This document shows, in pieces, positions 13,423-24,105 of a stretch of 64,000 bases of DNA. The position numbers and the translations under genes were made by a program. This DNA comes from Morella rubra. Lineage: Eukaryota > Streptophyta > Magnoliopsida > Fagales > Myricaceae. The notes below the pieces were generated by a model. The model did no database searches. It was not told where the DNA came from and was given only the letters and a program-made list of their open reading frames with translations. Location: the NCBI GenBank assembly GCA_003952965.2, contig CM025849.1, positions 20,726,376 through 20,790,375 on the forward strand, read 5' to 3'. Numbering within the stretch: position 1 is the stretch's first letter; each line of letters opens with the position of its first letter.

Positions 13423-14930
13423 GTGAGTGTGGATGGGAGTATTAAGCTCTTCCAAGTGGTGGAGAATGGGTTACAGAGTGAAGAACCGAATGGGTTGCAG
13501 AGTGAAGAACTGCTGATTCCGATGACAGATCTCATGAAGGAAACTATTCGCTTGAGAATTGAATTGGCAGAGCTCAAACGGGAGATGAACTCCAGCCATT
13601 TCAGGCGCAATAGATGGAACTCATGTCGAAAGGCACTCTGTCACTCTATCAGTCGACCAGCCAATTTGCGAAGAGCTTCTTCTAGAGGCCCTGGACCCAG
13701 ATCTTCTAGTAGAAGCGTTGCTCTTGGGAGGGAGACTAGAACTCATCCTGTGATTGGAAAGCACACTATTGTTGTACCAAAGCAACCAACGCAACCTATC
13801 TCATTTGCTAGTGTGGTTCGTGGAAAGCATTCTATGGAGCCTAAAGCCCCCTGAGGTAACACTTTCAAATTGCAATACTATAGTCCTAAAATTGTTGATG
13901 GAAGGGTAGTGGCAAAACCTCCGGCTGGAATAGCAAAGGAAGGATGTGTGGATTAGGAAACTATGCTTGTTGGTCATTTCGTGGGCCAAAAGCTTGGTTA
14001 TTCCATTGTGGCTAGCATTGCCATCGGCTATGGGGCAGAGGGGGTTTGATAGAGGTTTTATCTATAGATAATGGTTTCTTCTTCTTTAAATTTGACTGTG
14101 AAGATGCGGTGGATAGGGTGTTGGAAGGGGGACCTTGGCATATGGCTAGTTGGCCCATTTTTCTCAAGAAATGGAGACCTAATCTCTCTCTCCTTAAAGA
14201 GGAAGTTGGCATATTACCTTTGTGGGTGAAATTGAAGGGCATCCCTCTCAAATTTTGGTTCGAGAGGAGGCTGAGCTTTATTGCAAGTGGTGTCGGTGTG
14301 TCTTTATATTTCGATAGACCCACTGCTATGAAGAGTTGGATTGGGTATGCTAGAGTGTGTTTTAAAGTTGATGCCTCTGAAGGTTTAGTTAATGAGATTG
14401 AGGTGGTAACTGAGAAAGGTAGGAGATTTACAGTTTTTGTTGATTTTCACTAGGCCCCTGAAATTTGTGATACTTGTCATTGTTTTGGTCATTCTTTGGT
14501 GGTGTGTCTAAATAAGCAGCCAGCCCCCTCCCATGTGGCTCACACCTCTCTTGACCCGATGCCGGCTACTACAGAATGGAAATTGATCGAAAGGAAAGCT
14601 AAGGGTAAGGATACGATGGTTCTAGACGTTACTCCTTTGAAGGTTCCAACTAACCTTGGTGCTTTGGATCCCCCCCCTTTTAGAGCTCCCTCTTGCTTTG
14701 AAGGATATTTCTCTAGGAGTGGTAGGAGGGGGGCTTTGCCATGAGGAAGGTACTCCTTGCAAAGCTCTTGTGGAGTTTACTAGTCAACCCTTGGGCAGCC
14801 CTTCACCTGAGATTAGCCTTGTTGGGACTCTTGTTAAAGACTCTTGTGATAAGAATTTTGCTTCGAAGAATAAGGCGAAAGGTCGCCACAAGAACCAGTC
14901 TCCTCCTTGAGAGGAAGGAAAAAGTAAGTG
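13423..14930 (+). pseudogene. LINE ORF1 (DUF4283 / zinc knuckle), right copy, broken
   Basis: Same domain order as the left copy: FASVVRGKHS block ending near 13,850, DUF4283 at 14,046-14,453, CCHC knuckle CDTCHCFGHSLVVC from about 14,467. It is identical to the left copy in translation until about 14,900, where one base is missing in this arm (KNQSPP here against KNQSSSLRGRKK there). Confidence 0.8.
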
Positions 14931-14946
14931 TGTTGTTCCCATCTTT

Positions 14947-17900
14947 TTGATGATACAAATTGGTTGTTGGAATATTAAAGGTTTGAATGACCCTTTTAAA
15001 CAAGCAGAAGTAAGAAGTTTTATTAAAGAGCACCATTTTAATCTTATTAGCCTCCTTGAAACTCGAGTCAAGGCTTATAATAAACGTAAAGTGGTTAGTG
15101 TGTTGAAATCGGATTGGCAATTCCTCGACAACTATTTTGATGCACCTAATGATAGAATTTGGGTTGGTTGGGACCCCACTATTACTAAGATCAGATTACT
15201 CCACTACTCAGATCAAATTCTCCACCTTTGGGCTGCTGATGTTTCAGATAAGTGGGGTTGTTATGTTTCTCGCATCTATGGGTCTAACAACTATGATCAG
15301 AGAAAGGGCCTTTGAAAGGATCTCTCCAACCTTCAAGCCTCTTGTTCTAACGCTCCTTGGGTTGCCCTTGGAGACTTTAATGCAATTAGATTCCGGTCTA
15401 GAGCTTTGGGAGGATCTCAATCCTGGCTGGGTTGGAAAGATGAGCTGACAGCTGCCTTTTTGAAGCGAATTTGCAGGATTTATGGGCAACAAGGCAGCAC
15501 CTCACCTGGTTCAACAAACAAACTGATTGCCCCATCTTGAGAAATTAATCAGGTCCTTGTTAATCCTAAATGGGTTGAGCTCTTCCCTGCCTCTTGGGCT
15601 AATTTTGGGTCTCTAGGGCTTTCGGATCACTCATCAATGGTGCTCTTCATCTCCAAGCCTGTGCAAGTCAAGAAACCTTTCAGATTTTTTGACATGTGGG
15701 TCAACCACCCAAAGTTCCTGGATATTATCTCTGAGATTTGGCAACAACCTGTCCATGGGTCCCCTTTGTTCCAACTGTGTACCAAATTGAAGCTAGTGAA
15801 GAGAGCACTCAAGAAGCTTAACAAAGATGCTTTCTCAGACATCTCCAGGAGAGTTGCAAAAGCAAGATCTGATTTGGAAGATATCCAAAGCAAAATCCAA
15901 TCTCAGGTTCTCACTCCTACCTTACTTCAGCTTGAACTTGAAATGATGGTAACTATGCCAACCTTCGACGTGATGAGGAGAGCTTCTTCAAATAAAAATC
16001 TAGAGTCCAATGGCTACAACTAGGCAATTCTAATTCTAAATATTTTTTCAAATCTGTGAAGAACCAGCAGATCAAGACCCGGATTAATTCTATAAACCGG
16101 GATGATGGTTCTCTAATTACCGATAAGGATGCGGTTAGTGCTAAGTTCATTAATTTCTACAAAAGGTTGTAGGAAAAGTCTGGCACCTGCCTCCATGTAG
16201 ACCTGGTTGAAATGGATGGATTTTTTCAGAAAAAACTCAATCTTGAGTAGCAAAGTGCCTTGTTAGTTGAAGTATCTGTAGAGGAGATTAAAGAGGCGTT
16301 GTTCTCCATTAAGGATAACAAAGCACCAGACCCTGATGGCTTAAACGCCAAATTTTTTAAAGCCTCTCGGACCATTGTTGGGTGCCTTGTGATCAAAGCT
16401 GTCAAGTCTTTCTTTTGCTCGAGCAGTATCCTCAAGGAAATCAACCACACTTCTGTTACATTGGTCCCCAAGGTGCCTAACCCCTCTGGGGTTGGTGACT
16501 TTAGACCCATAGCTTACTGTAATACTGTCTACAAATGCATCTTGAAAATCATTGCTCGAAGGATGAAATTAGTGATGCCGCACTTAGTAGGACCCCAACA
16601 AACTGCTTTTGTTGAAGGTAGGCGTATTGGTGATAATTTCCTTCTTGCTCAAGAACTTTTTCGTAATTACCACCGGGATAAAGGTTCTCCTCGTTGTGCA
16701 ATGAAAGTTGACATAATGAAGGTCTATGACATAGTTGGTTGGAATTTTCTGCAGAGTGTGCTAAGTAGCTTGTGCTTTCCCTCGCCAGTCATCCAGTGGA
16801 TCAATTAGAGTATTTCCACATCCAGTTTCTCGTTGAATATCAATGGAGAATTTTGTGGTTTTTTTCATGCTGAGCGTGGACTGAGGTAGGGGGACCCCAT
16901 CTCCCCCTACCTTTTTTCTTTGGCTATGGAAGCCTTGTCTGGTATCCTTCTCAATACCATTGGCTGCCATAATGATTTTCGTTACCACTGGCACAAAACT
17001 TGAAGATCTCCCACTTATCTTTTGTTGACGATCTCCTCTTGTTTTGCAAAGGTAATGTTTCCTTTGTCCTTGTACTTAAAGAGTGCCTCTTTAGGTTCCA
17101 AGCTATCTCGGGCCTCTTGCCGAATCCTCTCAAGAGTTTGATCTTCACTTGTGGTGTCCCTAGTGACACCAAAGCCTTGATTTTGAATGCCATGGATTTT
17201 AGTGAAGGTTATCTCCCTATCAGATACCTAGGGTCCCTCTAATCTCCTCTAAACTCAGCAAAGGTTGACTATAAGGACCTAGTGGACCGCATACTGCAAG
17301 GGCAAAGAGCTGGACAACCAAGTTCCTCTCATTTGCAGGTAGACTCCAACTAGTTAAATCTATTTTAGTCGCCATGCAATCCTATTGGTCTATGATTTTC
17401 AAAATTCCAAAAAGTGTTTTAAATCTTTCCTTTGGAAGGGGAGTAATTTGGGTCCTGGAGGAGCTAAAGTGTCCTTGGAATAATATTTGTTGCTCCTATG
17501 AGGAGGGTGGCTTGGGAGTGACAGGGTGGTTGGAACAAGGCTGCTATGATTAAGCACCTATGGAACCTTTTTGTTGACAAAAGCCAATCCTTGTGGTCAA
17601 GTTGGGTGAGAGTCCACCTCCTTAAAAATAGATGTGTTTGGGCTATCAAACCTGCTGTTGACAGCTCTTGGACATGGAGGAAACTGTTGGGGTTGCGTTC
17701 TTTTGTGTGGAAGTATTTTAAACATAGGATTGGAAATGAGGAAACTACTTTCCTCTGGTTTGACAATTGGCACCCAGGAGGCCCTCTCATTCATTTGGTT
17801 AATAGGGAGCTGATCCTAGACTTTTCAGCCAAGGTCAGCAGCATCATTGTGGGTGACCATTGGAATTGGCAAGGAGGAGGTCTGGAGGAGTTTTGGGAAT

Positions 17901-18539
17901 CTATTAATCGGGATTTTTCTTTCCAATTAAGACCCATGCCTGGAGTTGAGGATTTCATTCTTTGGAACCTTGGGGCTATAAAATCTTTTTTTGTGAAAAG
18001 TGCTTACTATCTCTTCAAGGAGCTAGACCTCTTGTTGGTTGGAGGAGCTTGGTTTGGTTCAAGGGTAGAATCCCTCGACACTCTTTCATTTTGTGGCTGG
18101 CTGCTAGGAACTACTCCAAACGAAGGACAAGCTGCTCATCATGGGTATACTCCAAAATGCGAGGTGCTGCCTCTGCAATGCTGAGAATGAAAATATTGAC
18201 CATCTCTTATTTTTTTGCTCTTATACGCAAAAGATTTGGTTCCTACTCTCTAACAAGTGCAATCTCCCAAGGACCCAATGTTCTTGGTCTGGTTTTTTGG
18301 AGTGGGCTGCCTTTGTGCTTAAGGGAAACCGGTTGTCTTTCTTGGTTAGGAAGCTAGTGCTTGGAGCTGATGTTTACCACATTTGGCGTGAGAGAAATGC
18401 GCGCATTCACGCAGGTAAGTCTAAGAGAGTTGTTGAGGTCTTTGAGGAGATTGTTCTTAATGTTAGAACTAAGCTTAGCACCATGGAGCTGGGTGCCCAT
18501 CCTGATATGGAGTTGCTGTCCTTTTGGATTCATAGATAG
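14947..18539 (+). pseudogene. LINE ORF2 (endonuclease, reverse transcriptase, zf-RVT), right copy, broken
   Basis: Endonuclease from 14,947 (QIGCWNIKGLND), reverse transcriptase from about 16,260 (APDPDGLNAKFF, DFRPIAYCN, KVDIMKVYD, FVDDLLLF near 17,020), zf-RVT near 18,150-18,235 (CCLCNAENENIDHLLFFC), stop at 18,537-18,539. Differences private to this arm include a lost base near 15,446, a C-to-T change making TAG near 16,887, and several short losses near 16,990-17,010 and 17,410-17,425. The longest open piece (17,546-18,184) joins the tail of the reverse transcriptase region to the start of zf-RVT. Confidence 0.85.
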
Positions 18540-18682
18540 TGTAGTATGCTCCCTCTTGTCTTCTGTTAATTTTGGCTATAATATGAGATATTTGATTTGT
18601 GTCTCTTTGAGGGCTTGGTTATTTGTTTTTGGGTTCTTTAATACACTTACCACTTACCTAAAAAAAAGATATATATTCAAAG

Positions 18683-20060
18683 ACAAACGAACAGGAAGGG
18701 AGTAGCTCCCATAAGGTTCAGAGTACAGAGTCCACAGAATCCCAGCTACAGAACATCAAATTTCAACAAAACCACGTGATCTACATGCAGCTATTTCACC
18801 CCAGAGATAAAAACTGTAGAACTAACCAGGAACTACAAAGCAGTCAAAGCCCAATTCAATTAATTACATGCCTGATGATCTTGCAGCAATGTGGGAGTTA
18901 GATTGGCTGCAAGTGACGTGCCCAAGGGTACTCAGCCTACTTTTTACACGCAACACAATATTCTCAACGATATGAATAATCTTTTCCTTTCTCTGGTATA
19001 GCCAGGATTAATTTAGTATGTCCTATGTCCCCTACTTTCGTTTCTCTCAGTAACTGGGATGCTTTGGAAAGCAATCATTCTGCAGAGAAGTTTAAGGGAT
19101 GACAAAAATCTGGCTTGCTCAAGCAAAGTTGGCGATTCAGGAGTAATCAAGCATCTATAATAAAGTCAATATCGTGACCACTGACCAACACAGAAAAAAA
19201 GTACCTTCTATCATGTGGGAATTCTTATCCTCCAACATGTCAATCAAAAAGAAAAAAAAAAGAAGAAAAAAAAATTCTGAAAGACCAATTATGATGTGGT
19301 AAGAAGGGCTGGGGAAAATTTTCATCCATAAGATATATACAATGTAGAATGGAGATATCAAATGACTAAATACAAAAGCAGAGAGAATAAGACATAAGAT
19401 ACATATGGGACCATTCACGCATCTGTTTGTTTTTTTTTTTAGAGTTCTTTGTTTTTGGATGTAACCACAGTATTCCTCACCATAACTGAGGATTATGAAT
19501 AAAATTTAGAGGTATTGTCCTCCTTCGTGAAAAAAAGAAGAAGCCAAAGTTGAACTCTATACTTCCCCTTGATATTCAAAATAAGGAAGAAATTAAGCTG
19601 TTTATATTAGGGACTGCATATCACAACTCAGATTAAATCACATAAAGCGTAAAAGGGAGAGAGGGAGAGAGAACAGCTTGAATGGTTTACAATAACTCGT
19701 TATATTTCTTTACAATAGAGCAGCAAGAACAACATTAGGCCAGAAAATTTTACGGAAATTTAATAGTAAGAGAAGCTGTCTAGAGAACATGACACTGATT
19801 ACTGAAGTCTTCTGATGATCGTATGCTAGTCTAACCCAAAAAAAATTTTCTGAATGCAGGGCAATAGAAGAAACAGGTATCTATCATGGTTCCCAAAATA
19901 ACTGCTTTAGCAAATTCAAGATTTGGAACAGTACTTTTGGACGAGCTGAACATTCCCATTACCAAAATCGCCTGAATAAACACAGGAAAAAGAAGACAGA
20001 AACAGAGCACAGCGGAAGAAAGAAATGTCTAGTAATTAAATCTCTTACGGACTCTCTTTC
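18683..20060. other. Non-coding stretch between LINE and RNase H relic, right arm
   Basis: Mirror of 1,597-2,974; no gene recognised. The A-rich tract at 19,250-19,275 is the complement of the pyrimidine tract in the left arm and differs from it by a few bases. Confidence 0.5.
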
Positions 20061-20364
20061 CTAGATAGAAATATTAAGTACATCTTTTCGACTCTCTTGC
20101 CCAGTTAGAAATATGAGGTATAGAGTTATTTCATTCAAAGATATACATACAGAAACGTTTCTCTCAAAACACCTTACATTCAAGTCCCATTTGGCCAAAT
20201 GATCCGCAAAAGCGTTCTCTTGGCATGAAACTTTAACAAAGCTCCACGATGGGTACTCAGCCGCCATATCACGAATGGCTTCAAACCAGCTATCAACTTC
20301 CTCATCGTATAACGAAGACGGGTCACCAATACCCGTAATAGCAGAAAGACAATCGCTCTCAAAC
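20061..20364 (-). pseudogene. RNase H-like (RVT_3) domain relic, right copy
   Basis: Mirror copy of 1,293-1,596 with the same FESDCLSAI and ADHLAKW blocks and the same abutment to the hAT end at 20,365. Because both arms share the junction, the hAT end and this relic were already adjacent before the inverted duplication. Confidence 0.6.
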
Positions 20365-23300
20365 CAGTGGCAGAACCAGGATTGAAATCTATGGGTGTCG
20401 AACTTTAAAGGCGAAATGATAAGAAAAAAATTTCTTTCGTAATACAAAAAATTGTCTTAAAGTTACAATGTCGAAAATTAAGGACTAAAAGCATTAAAAA
20501 TATTAGAATACACGTACCGTACTATGTATTGCAACTAAAAGGTGATAATTGAATCCTACGATTTTGCATCTTCTGAAAATGTTGCAAAATGTCTTCGTTC
20601 TCAATAGTTTTAAAAACTTCTTGCTCGATGTACACTATCATACAATCATTCATCAATCATCCCCCATCCTATTACGCAAATCACTTTTGATGATCTTCAT
20701 TGCAGAAAACACTCTTTCAACGGTTGCAGTCGCAACTGGTAAGACCAATGTCAACTCAATAAGTTGATAAACAATGGAAACAGAGTATTCTTTTTGTCTC
20801 AACCATCTTCACAGCAAGATCTCCAATATCTTGAAGTCTAGAAAAAACATCATTTCTTCTAACATCTCTAATATAGGTATTAAGCTGATTTTTAAGTATC
20901 AAATGATCATCTACTGTAAAATCTTCTGGATAAAGCTCAGCAAGACGACGTAACTTAGCATGATCAAACACTGAGAATGAGTTTTTTGGATCAAGACATG
21001 CTATGCAAAGAAGTAATTCCGTACTTGCTTCTGTGAACCGATTATCCATCTCCTGATGATCAAATCAATAACTTGGCAAAACACTTCCACACGAAAATGA
21101 TGGAAATAAGTAATAAATTGCCCTCCACGCCTCGAACGACTACGAGTTGGTATAATGTCTTCCATATTCGGCACACTAATAGAGTTATCAACACAAAAAG
21201 TTTTGACTTCTTCCAAAAATTCATCCATTCTATCTCTCTCATTCTTGCAACTGTTCCTTCACAACTCCAACCAAACCCATAGCATTAACAATGTCTTGAT
21301 CTTTTCGTTGTAAGGCTTGTGACAATTCGTTTGTAATTCCCATTATATTCCTCAACAAATGCATAGTGAATACAAACTCAAAACTTTCCATCTTATCCAT
21401 CAAACTCATAGCCAGAGATCTTTGTTCTGATAGAGTACCATCATCTTTTATGTGTTCAAGCACTTCCAATATTGATGACCACATAGTAAAGAGACGGATT
21501 ATTGTAAGGTGGTATGAACCCCAACGAGTGTCACCTACAATATTATAGGAATTACAAAACTATAAACAAATAAAAAAAAAACTATTAATATTGTAATGAA
21601 ATATAATAATTACCTGGTCGTGCGAGACTGTTTCTTGATTTTTGCCCCTTCCACTAGAAATCTCTCCCTTGTCCAACCGTTCCACTATCTTTTCATGACA
21701 ACTTTGCCGAAGAGCATCTTTCCTTTTACATGAAGCTCCGACCATATTCACAATCTTGGAAGTATAATTAAAAAAATCACCAACTTGCAAGTTATTCTTT
21801 GCAATACCACAATAACCAATTGAAGTTGGTGAGCAAAACAATGGATATACGTAGCAGAAGGATTGTCCCTCAAAATGAGTGACTTCAACCCATTGAACTC
21901 GCCTCGCATGTTTGATGCCCCATCATACCCTTGACCTCTCAATCTGGATATTGACAATCCATGCTTGCAAACAATTTATCTATAGCTTTTTTCAAAGATT
22001 CAGAGCAAGTATCAGGAACATGTTCCACACCAAGAAACCTTTCAATCACATGTCCACGTATGTTTACATATCTCAAAACCACTGCCATTTGCTCCTTCAC
22101 TGAATTATCTCGAGACTCATCAACCATAAGAGAATAAAATCCATCCCCAATTTCTTTAATAATGGCAAGTGTGGTTTTAGCTGCACAAGCACTCACCATT
22201 TCCTTCTGCACTTTTGGAGAAGTCATTTGGTTGTTTCCAGGAGCATTAGTGTTAAGTGTCTTAGCAACCTTTTCATCACGTTGGCAAAACACATTCAAAA
22301 GCTCGAGAAAATTGCCCTTCCTTATTGAACTCTCGGACTCATCATGACCACGAAAAGCTAATCCTTGCCCCAAAAGATAACGAATAGCATCTAAAACCGC
22401 TGTTAAACGAATGCGATAAGCATTCTCTTGATCGTGCCCATGTGCGGATAACATGTGCGACACACTTTGTCGCTGATTTTCAAGTGCTTCACATAGTCTT
22501 CTAGCTTCATTGTGAGCACTATCATGTGCACCAACATGTTCAACAAAAACCCCCACTGCCTTTTTCCAGTGGCTAAAACCCGTAGATGTAAACTTATCTC
22601 CCCCAGACTTCCCTCCTCTAGGTCGCCTAAACAGATAACACCACAAGCAATACGCCTCATCCTTTGATACACTATATTCCAACCAATTAAAATCTTTAAA
22701 CCATGTCTCCCTAAAACCCTTCATTTCTTGCCCGTATTCCTTCTTGGGAAAATTGTGGCCATGCGGTTGAAAAGGACCTTTTATTAAGTACTCCCTACGA
22801 ACTTGATCCCTAATCCCAAGATCATATTCTTCAATGGGTTTACGTAACCCTGGGTCAGCAACGATATCATCCGAACTAAATATAATGCGAGGTTTTTTTG
22901 AACTACTTTCCACTTCAGAATTAGTAGCCACGTTAGGAGTATTAGACGACTCCACACTACGTGGCTTTCTTATCACAAACTTATTTATCTAAACAAAACA
23001 AAAATGAAAATTAATTAATAATCACTCAGCAAATTAAACAACATTAATCAATAATCTGCATTAATAAAATAAAGAAATGCAATCAATAATCATTTAGCAA
23101 ATAAACATGTAGTTGCAATAAGTTGGTAGATTACTGTGTCCAATTTGAACATGGAATGTAGATTTAACAAATGGGAGAAACTGATAAATTTAACAAAGAT
23201 GAGCTAGCATAGGCATTAGGCAATATGAAAAAAAAAAAACCAACTCACGAAGAAAACTTCTAGTGGAAAAATTCACAGCAAAACAATATATTTGCCAAAA

Positions 23301-24105
23301 AAATCCAATAATCCAATTAACCAATAATCCAACCATAAAATAATCCAACCAATAACCCAATAAAAATGATTGAAAATCTATTTCACATAGAGCTCAAATA
23401 AAGAAATTTACCTCATTCATTCATTGCCTAAAATCCTAAACTACTAAAACAAAATAACCGAAAAAAAAGGGAATGAAAACTCACCAATGAGGCAATGATC
23501 CAATCCGAGATTGAGAGACTATCTTCGACTGCAAATCAAATTGGAAAATTAGAAAAGAAATCGAAGAGAGCAGCAGCACTGCAGCAGCCAGCCAGAGACG
23601 CACACAGAGAGAGAGGTTAATGTTTATAGATATAACTTATACCTGTAGGCTGTAGCTGGCAGTGGCTGGTGTGAGTCGTGCGACGGTGCGGCGGTGGCGG
23701 GTGGCCGGTGGGGCAACGACCAACGGACGGCAAGTCGGCAACGGGCAATGACGGCTGGGGCCTGGGCAACGGCAGAGGGCAGAGAGAGAGATTAGAAATT
23801 GTGAGAGAGGGGGACTTTCAAAGCAGGGGTTTCACCCCTGTTTTTTTTTTTTTTTTTTTTTAACGCAGAGGGTGAAACGGCGTCATTTCACCCTCTGCTT
23901 TAAAAAAAAATAAAAACGGGCTGGGGGCCCGGGCCTAATGGGTATCGGGGCCCAGCCCCCAACATAAACTCTACTAGGCCTGGGCCCAATGGGTATCGGG
24001 GCCCAGGCCAAGTAATGAAAAAAAAAAATTATATGCAAAATTTTTTTTTGGGCGGGGGAATGGGTAGCGACCGCCCTGGTTCGCTACCCTCTCCTTCCGC
24101 CACTG
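20365..24105 (-). mobile_element. hAT transposon (ZMYM1-like), nearly complete
   Basis: The element is bounded by inverted ends reading cagtggcggaaggagagg from 24,105 inward and cagtggcagaaccagg from 20,365 inward, typical of a plant hAT family. Length is 3.74 kb. From 22,977 to 24,105 lies the 5' region: AT-rich sequence, a GC-rich block (23,660-23,800), and hairpin-prone subterminal sequence with repeated gggtatcggggcccag at about 23,940 and 23,990. Flanking 8-mers (tctcaaac on the left, agtactcg on the right) do not match, so either one end belongs to another event or a flank was rearranged. Only the part up to 21,667 has a visible mirror copy; the outer part would lie left of the window. 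The ends and family call are strong; intactness of the insertion is doubtful. Confidence 0.8.
20522..22976 (-). pseudogene. hAT transposase, TTF zinc finger / DUF4371 type (degenerate)
   Basis: Cut-and-paste transposase of the hAT superfamily, annotated in plants as zinc finger MYM-type protein 1-like. An open 345-residue stretch begins with ATG at 22,976. A TTF-type zinc-finger region (about residues 60-160, with YCLWCYLF) leads into the DUF4371 RNase H-like domain (about 190-340, with FYSLMVDESRDNS). The frame then shifts near 21,950 and the catalytic region continues as RGQGYDGASNM and YIHCFAHQLQL. A 79-bp intron (21,535-21,613, GT..AG) precedes the C-terminal exon, which has the DTRWGS-type start and, near 20,700-20,760, the dimerisation motif ATATVERVFSA. 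At least one frame loss near 20,795 and a TGA after MGDD make it non-functional. Confidence 0.85.

Larger units (their letters stand above)
13154..18670 (+). mobile_element. L1-type LINE, right-arm copy
   Basis: Mirror of the left-arm LINE, reading left to right, with the 12-bp target duplication atatattcaaag at 13,142-13,153 and 18,671-18,682 and a short A tail at 18,660-18,667. Both duplication copies are still exact, so the insertion is not very old, yet both open frames are already broken. Confidence 0.92.
11033..21667 (-). repeat. Right arm of the giant inverted repeat
   Basis: Reverse-complement partner of 1-10,635, meeting the left arm across a roughly 400-bp hinge. Conceptual translations of paired segments are identical over the innermost part (for example 12,805-13,041 against 8,629-8,865, and 14,046-14,453 against 7,219-7,626). 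They differ by scattered substitutions and short indels further out (for example near 14,905, 15,446, 16,886, 16,990, 17,235 and 17,410). Many outermost differences are C/T or A/G changes, as expected of real aging in methylated plant DNA rather than random read errors. The similarity reaches at least 21,667, limited only by the window start on the other side. Confidence 0.97.

Noticed and set aside
14012-14323. Opposite-strand open frame of 103 codons in the LINE (and its mirror at 7,349-7,660)
   Set aside because: It is the antisense shadow of the DUF4283 domain of LINE ORF1 and matches no family of its own.
1-21667. Palindrome as a plain missed-adapter sequencing artefact
   Set aside because: Such an artefact would give a random hinge and arms identical after polishing. 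Here the hinge is a foldback element and the outer arms differ by many transitions. Not excluded without reads, but not the best reading.
23678-23863. Gly/Arg-rich 61-codon frame in the GC-rich hAT 5' region
   Set aside because: Low-complexity translation of GC-rich sequence ending in a poly-Phe run from a T tract; no sign of a gene.
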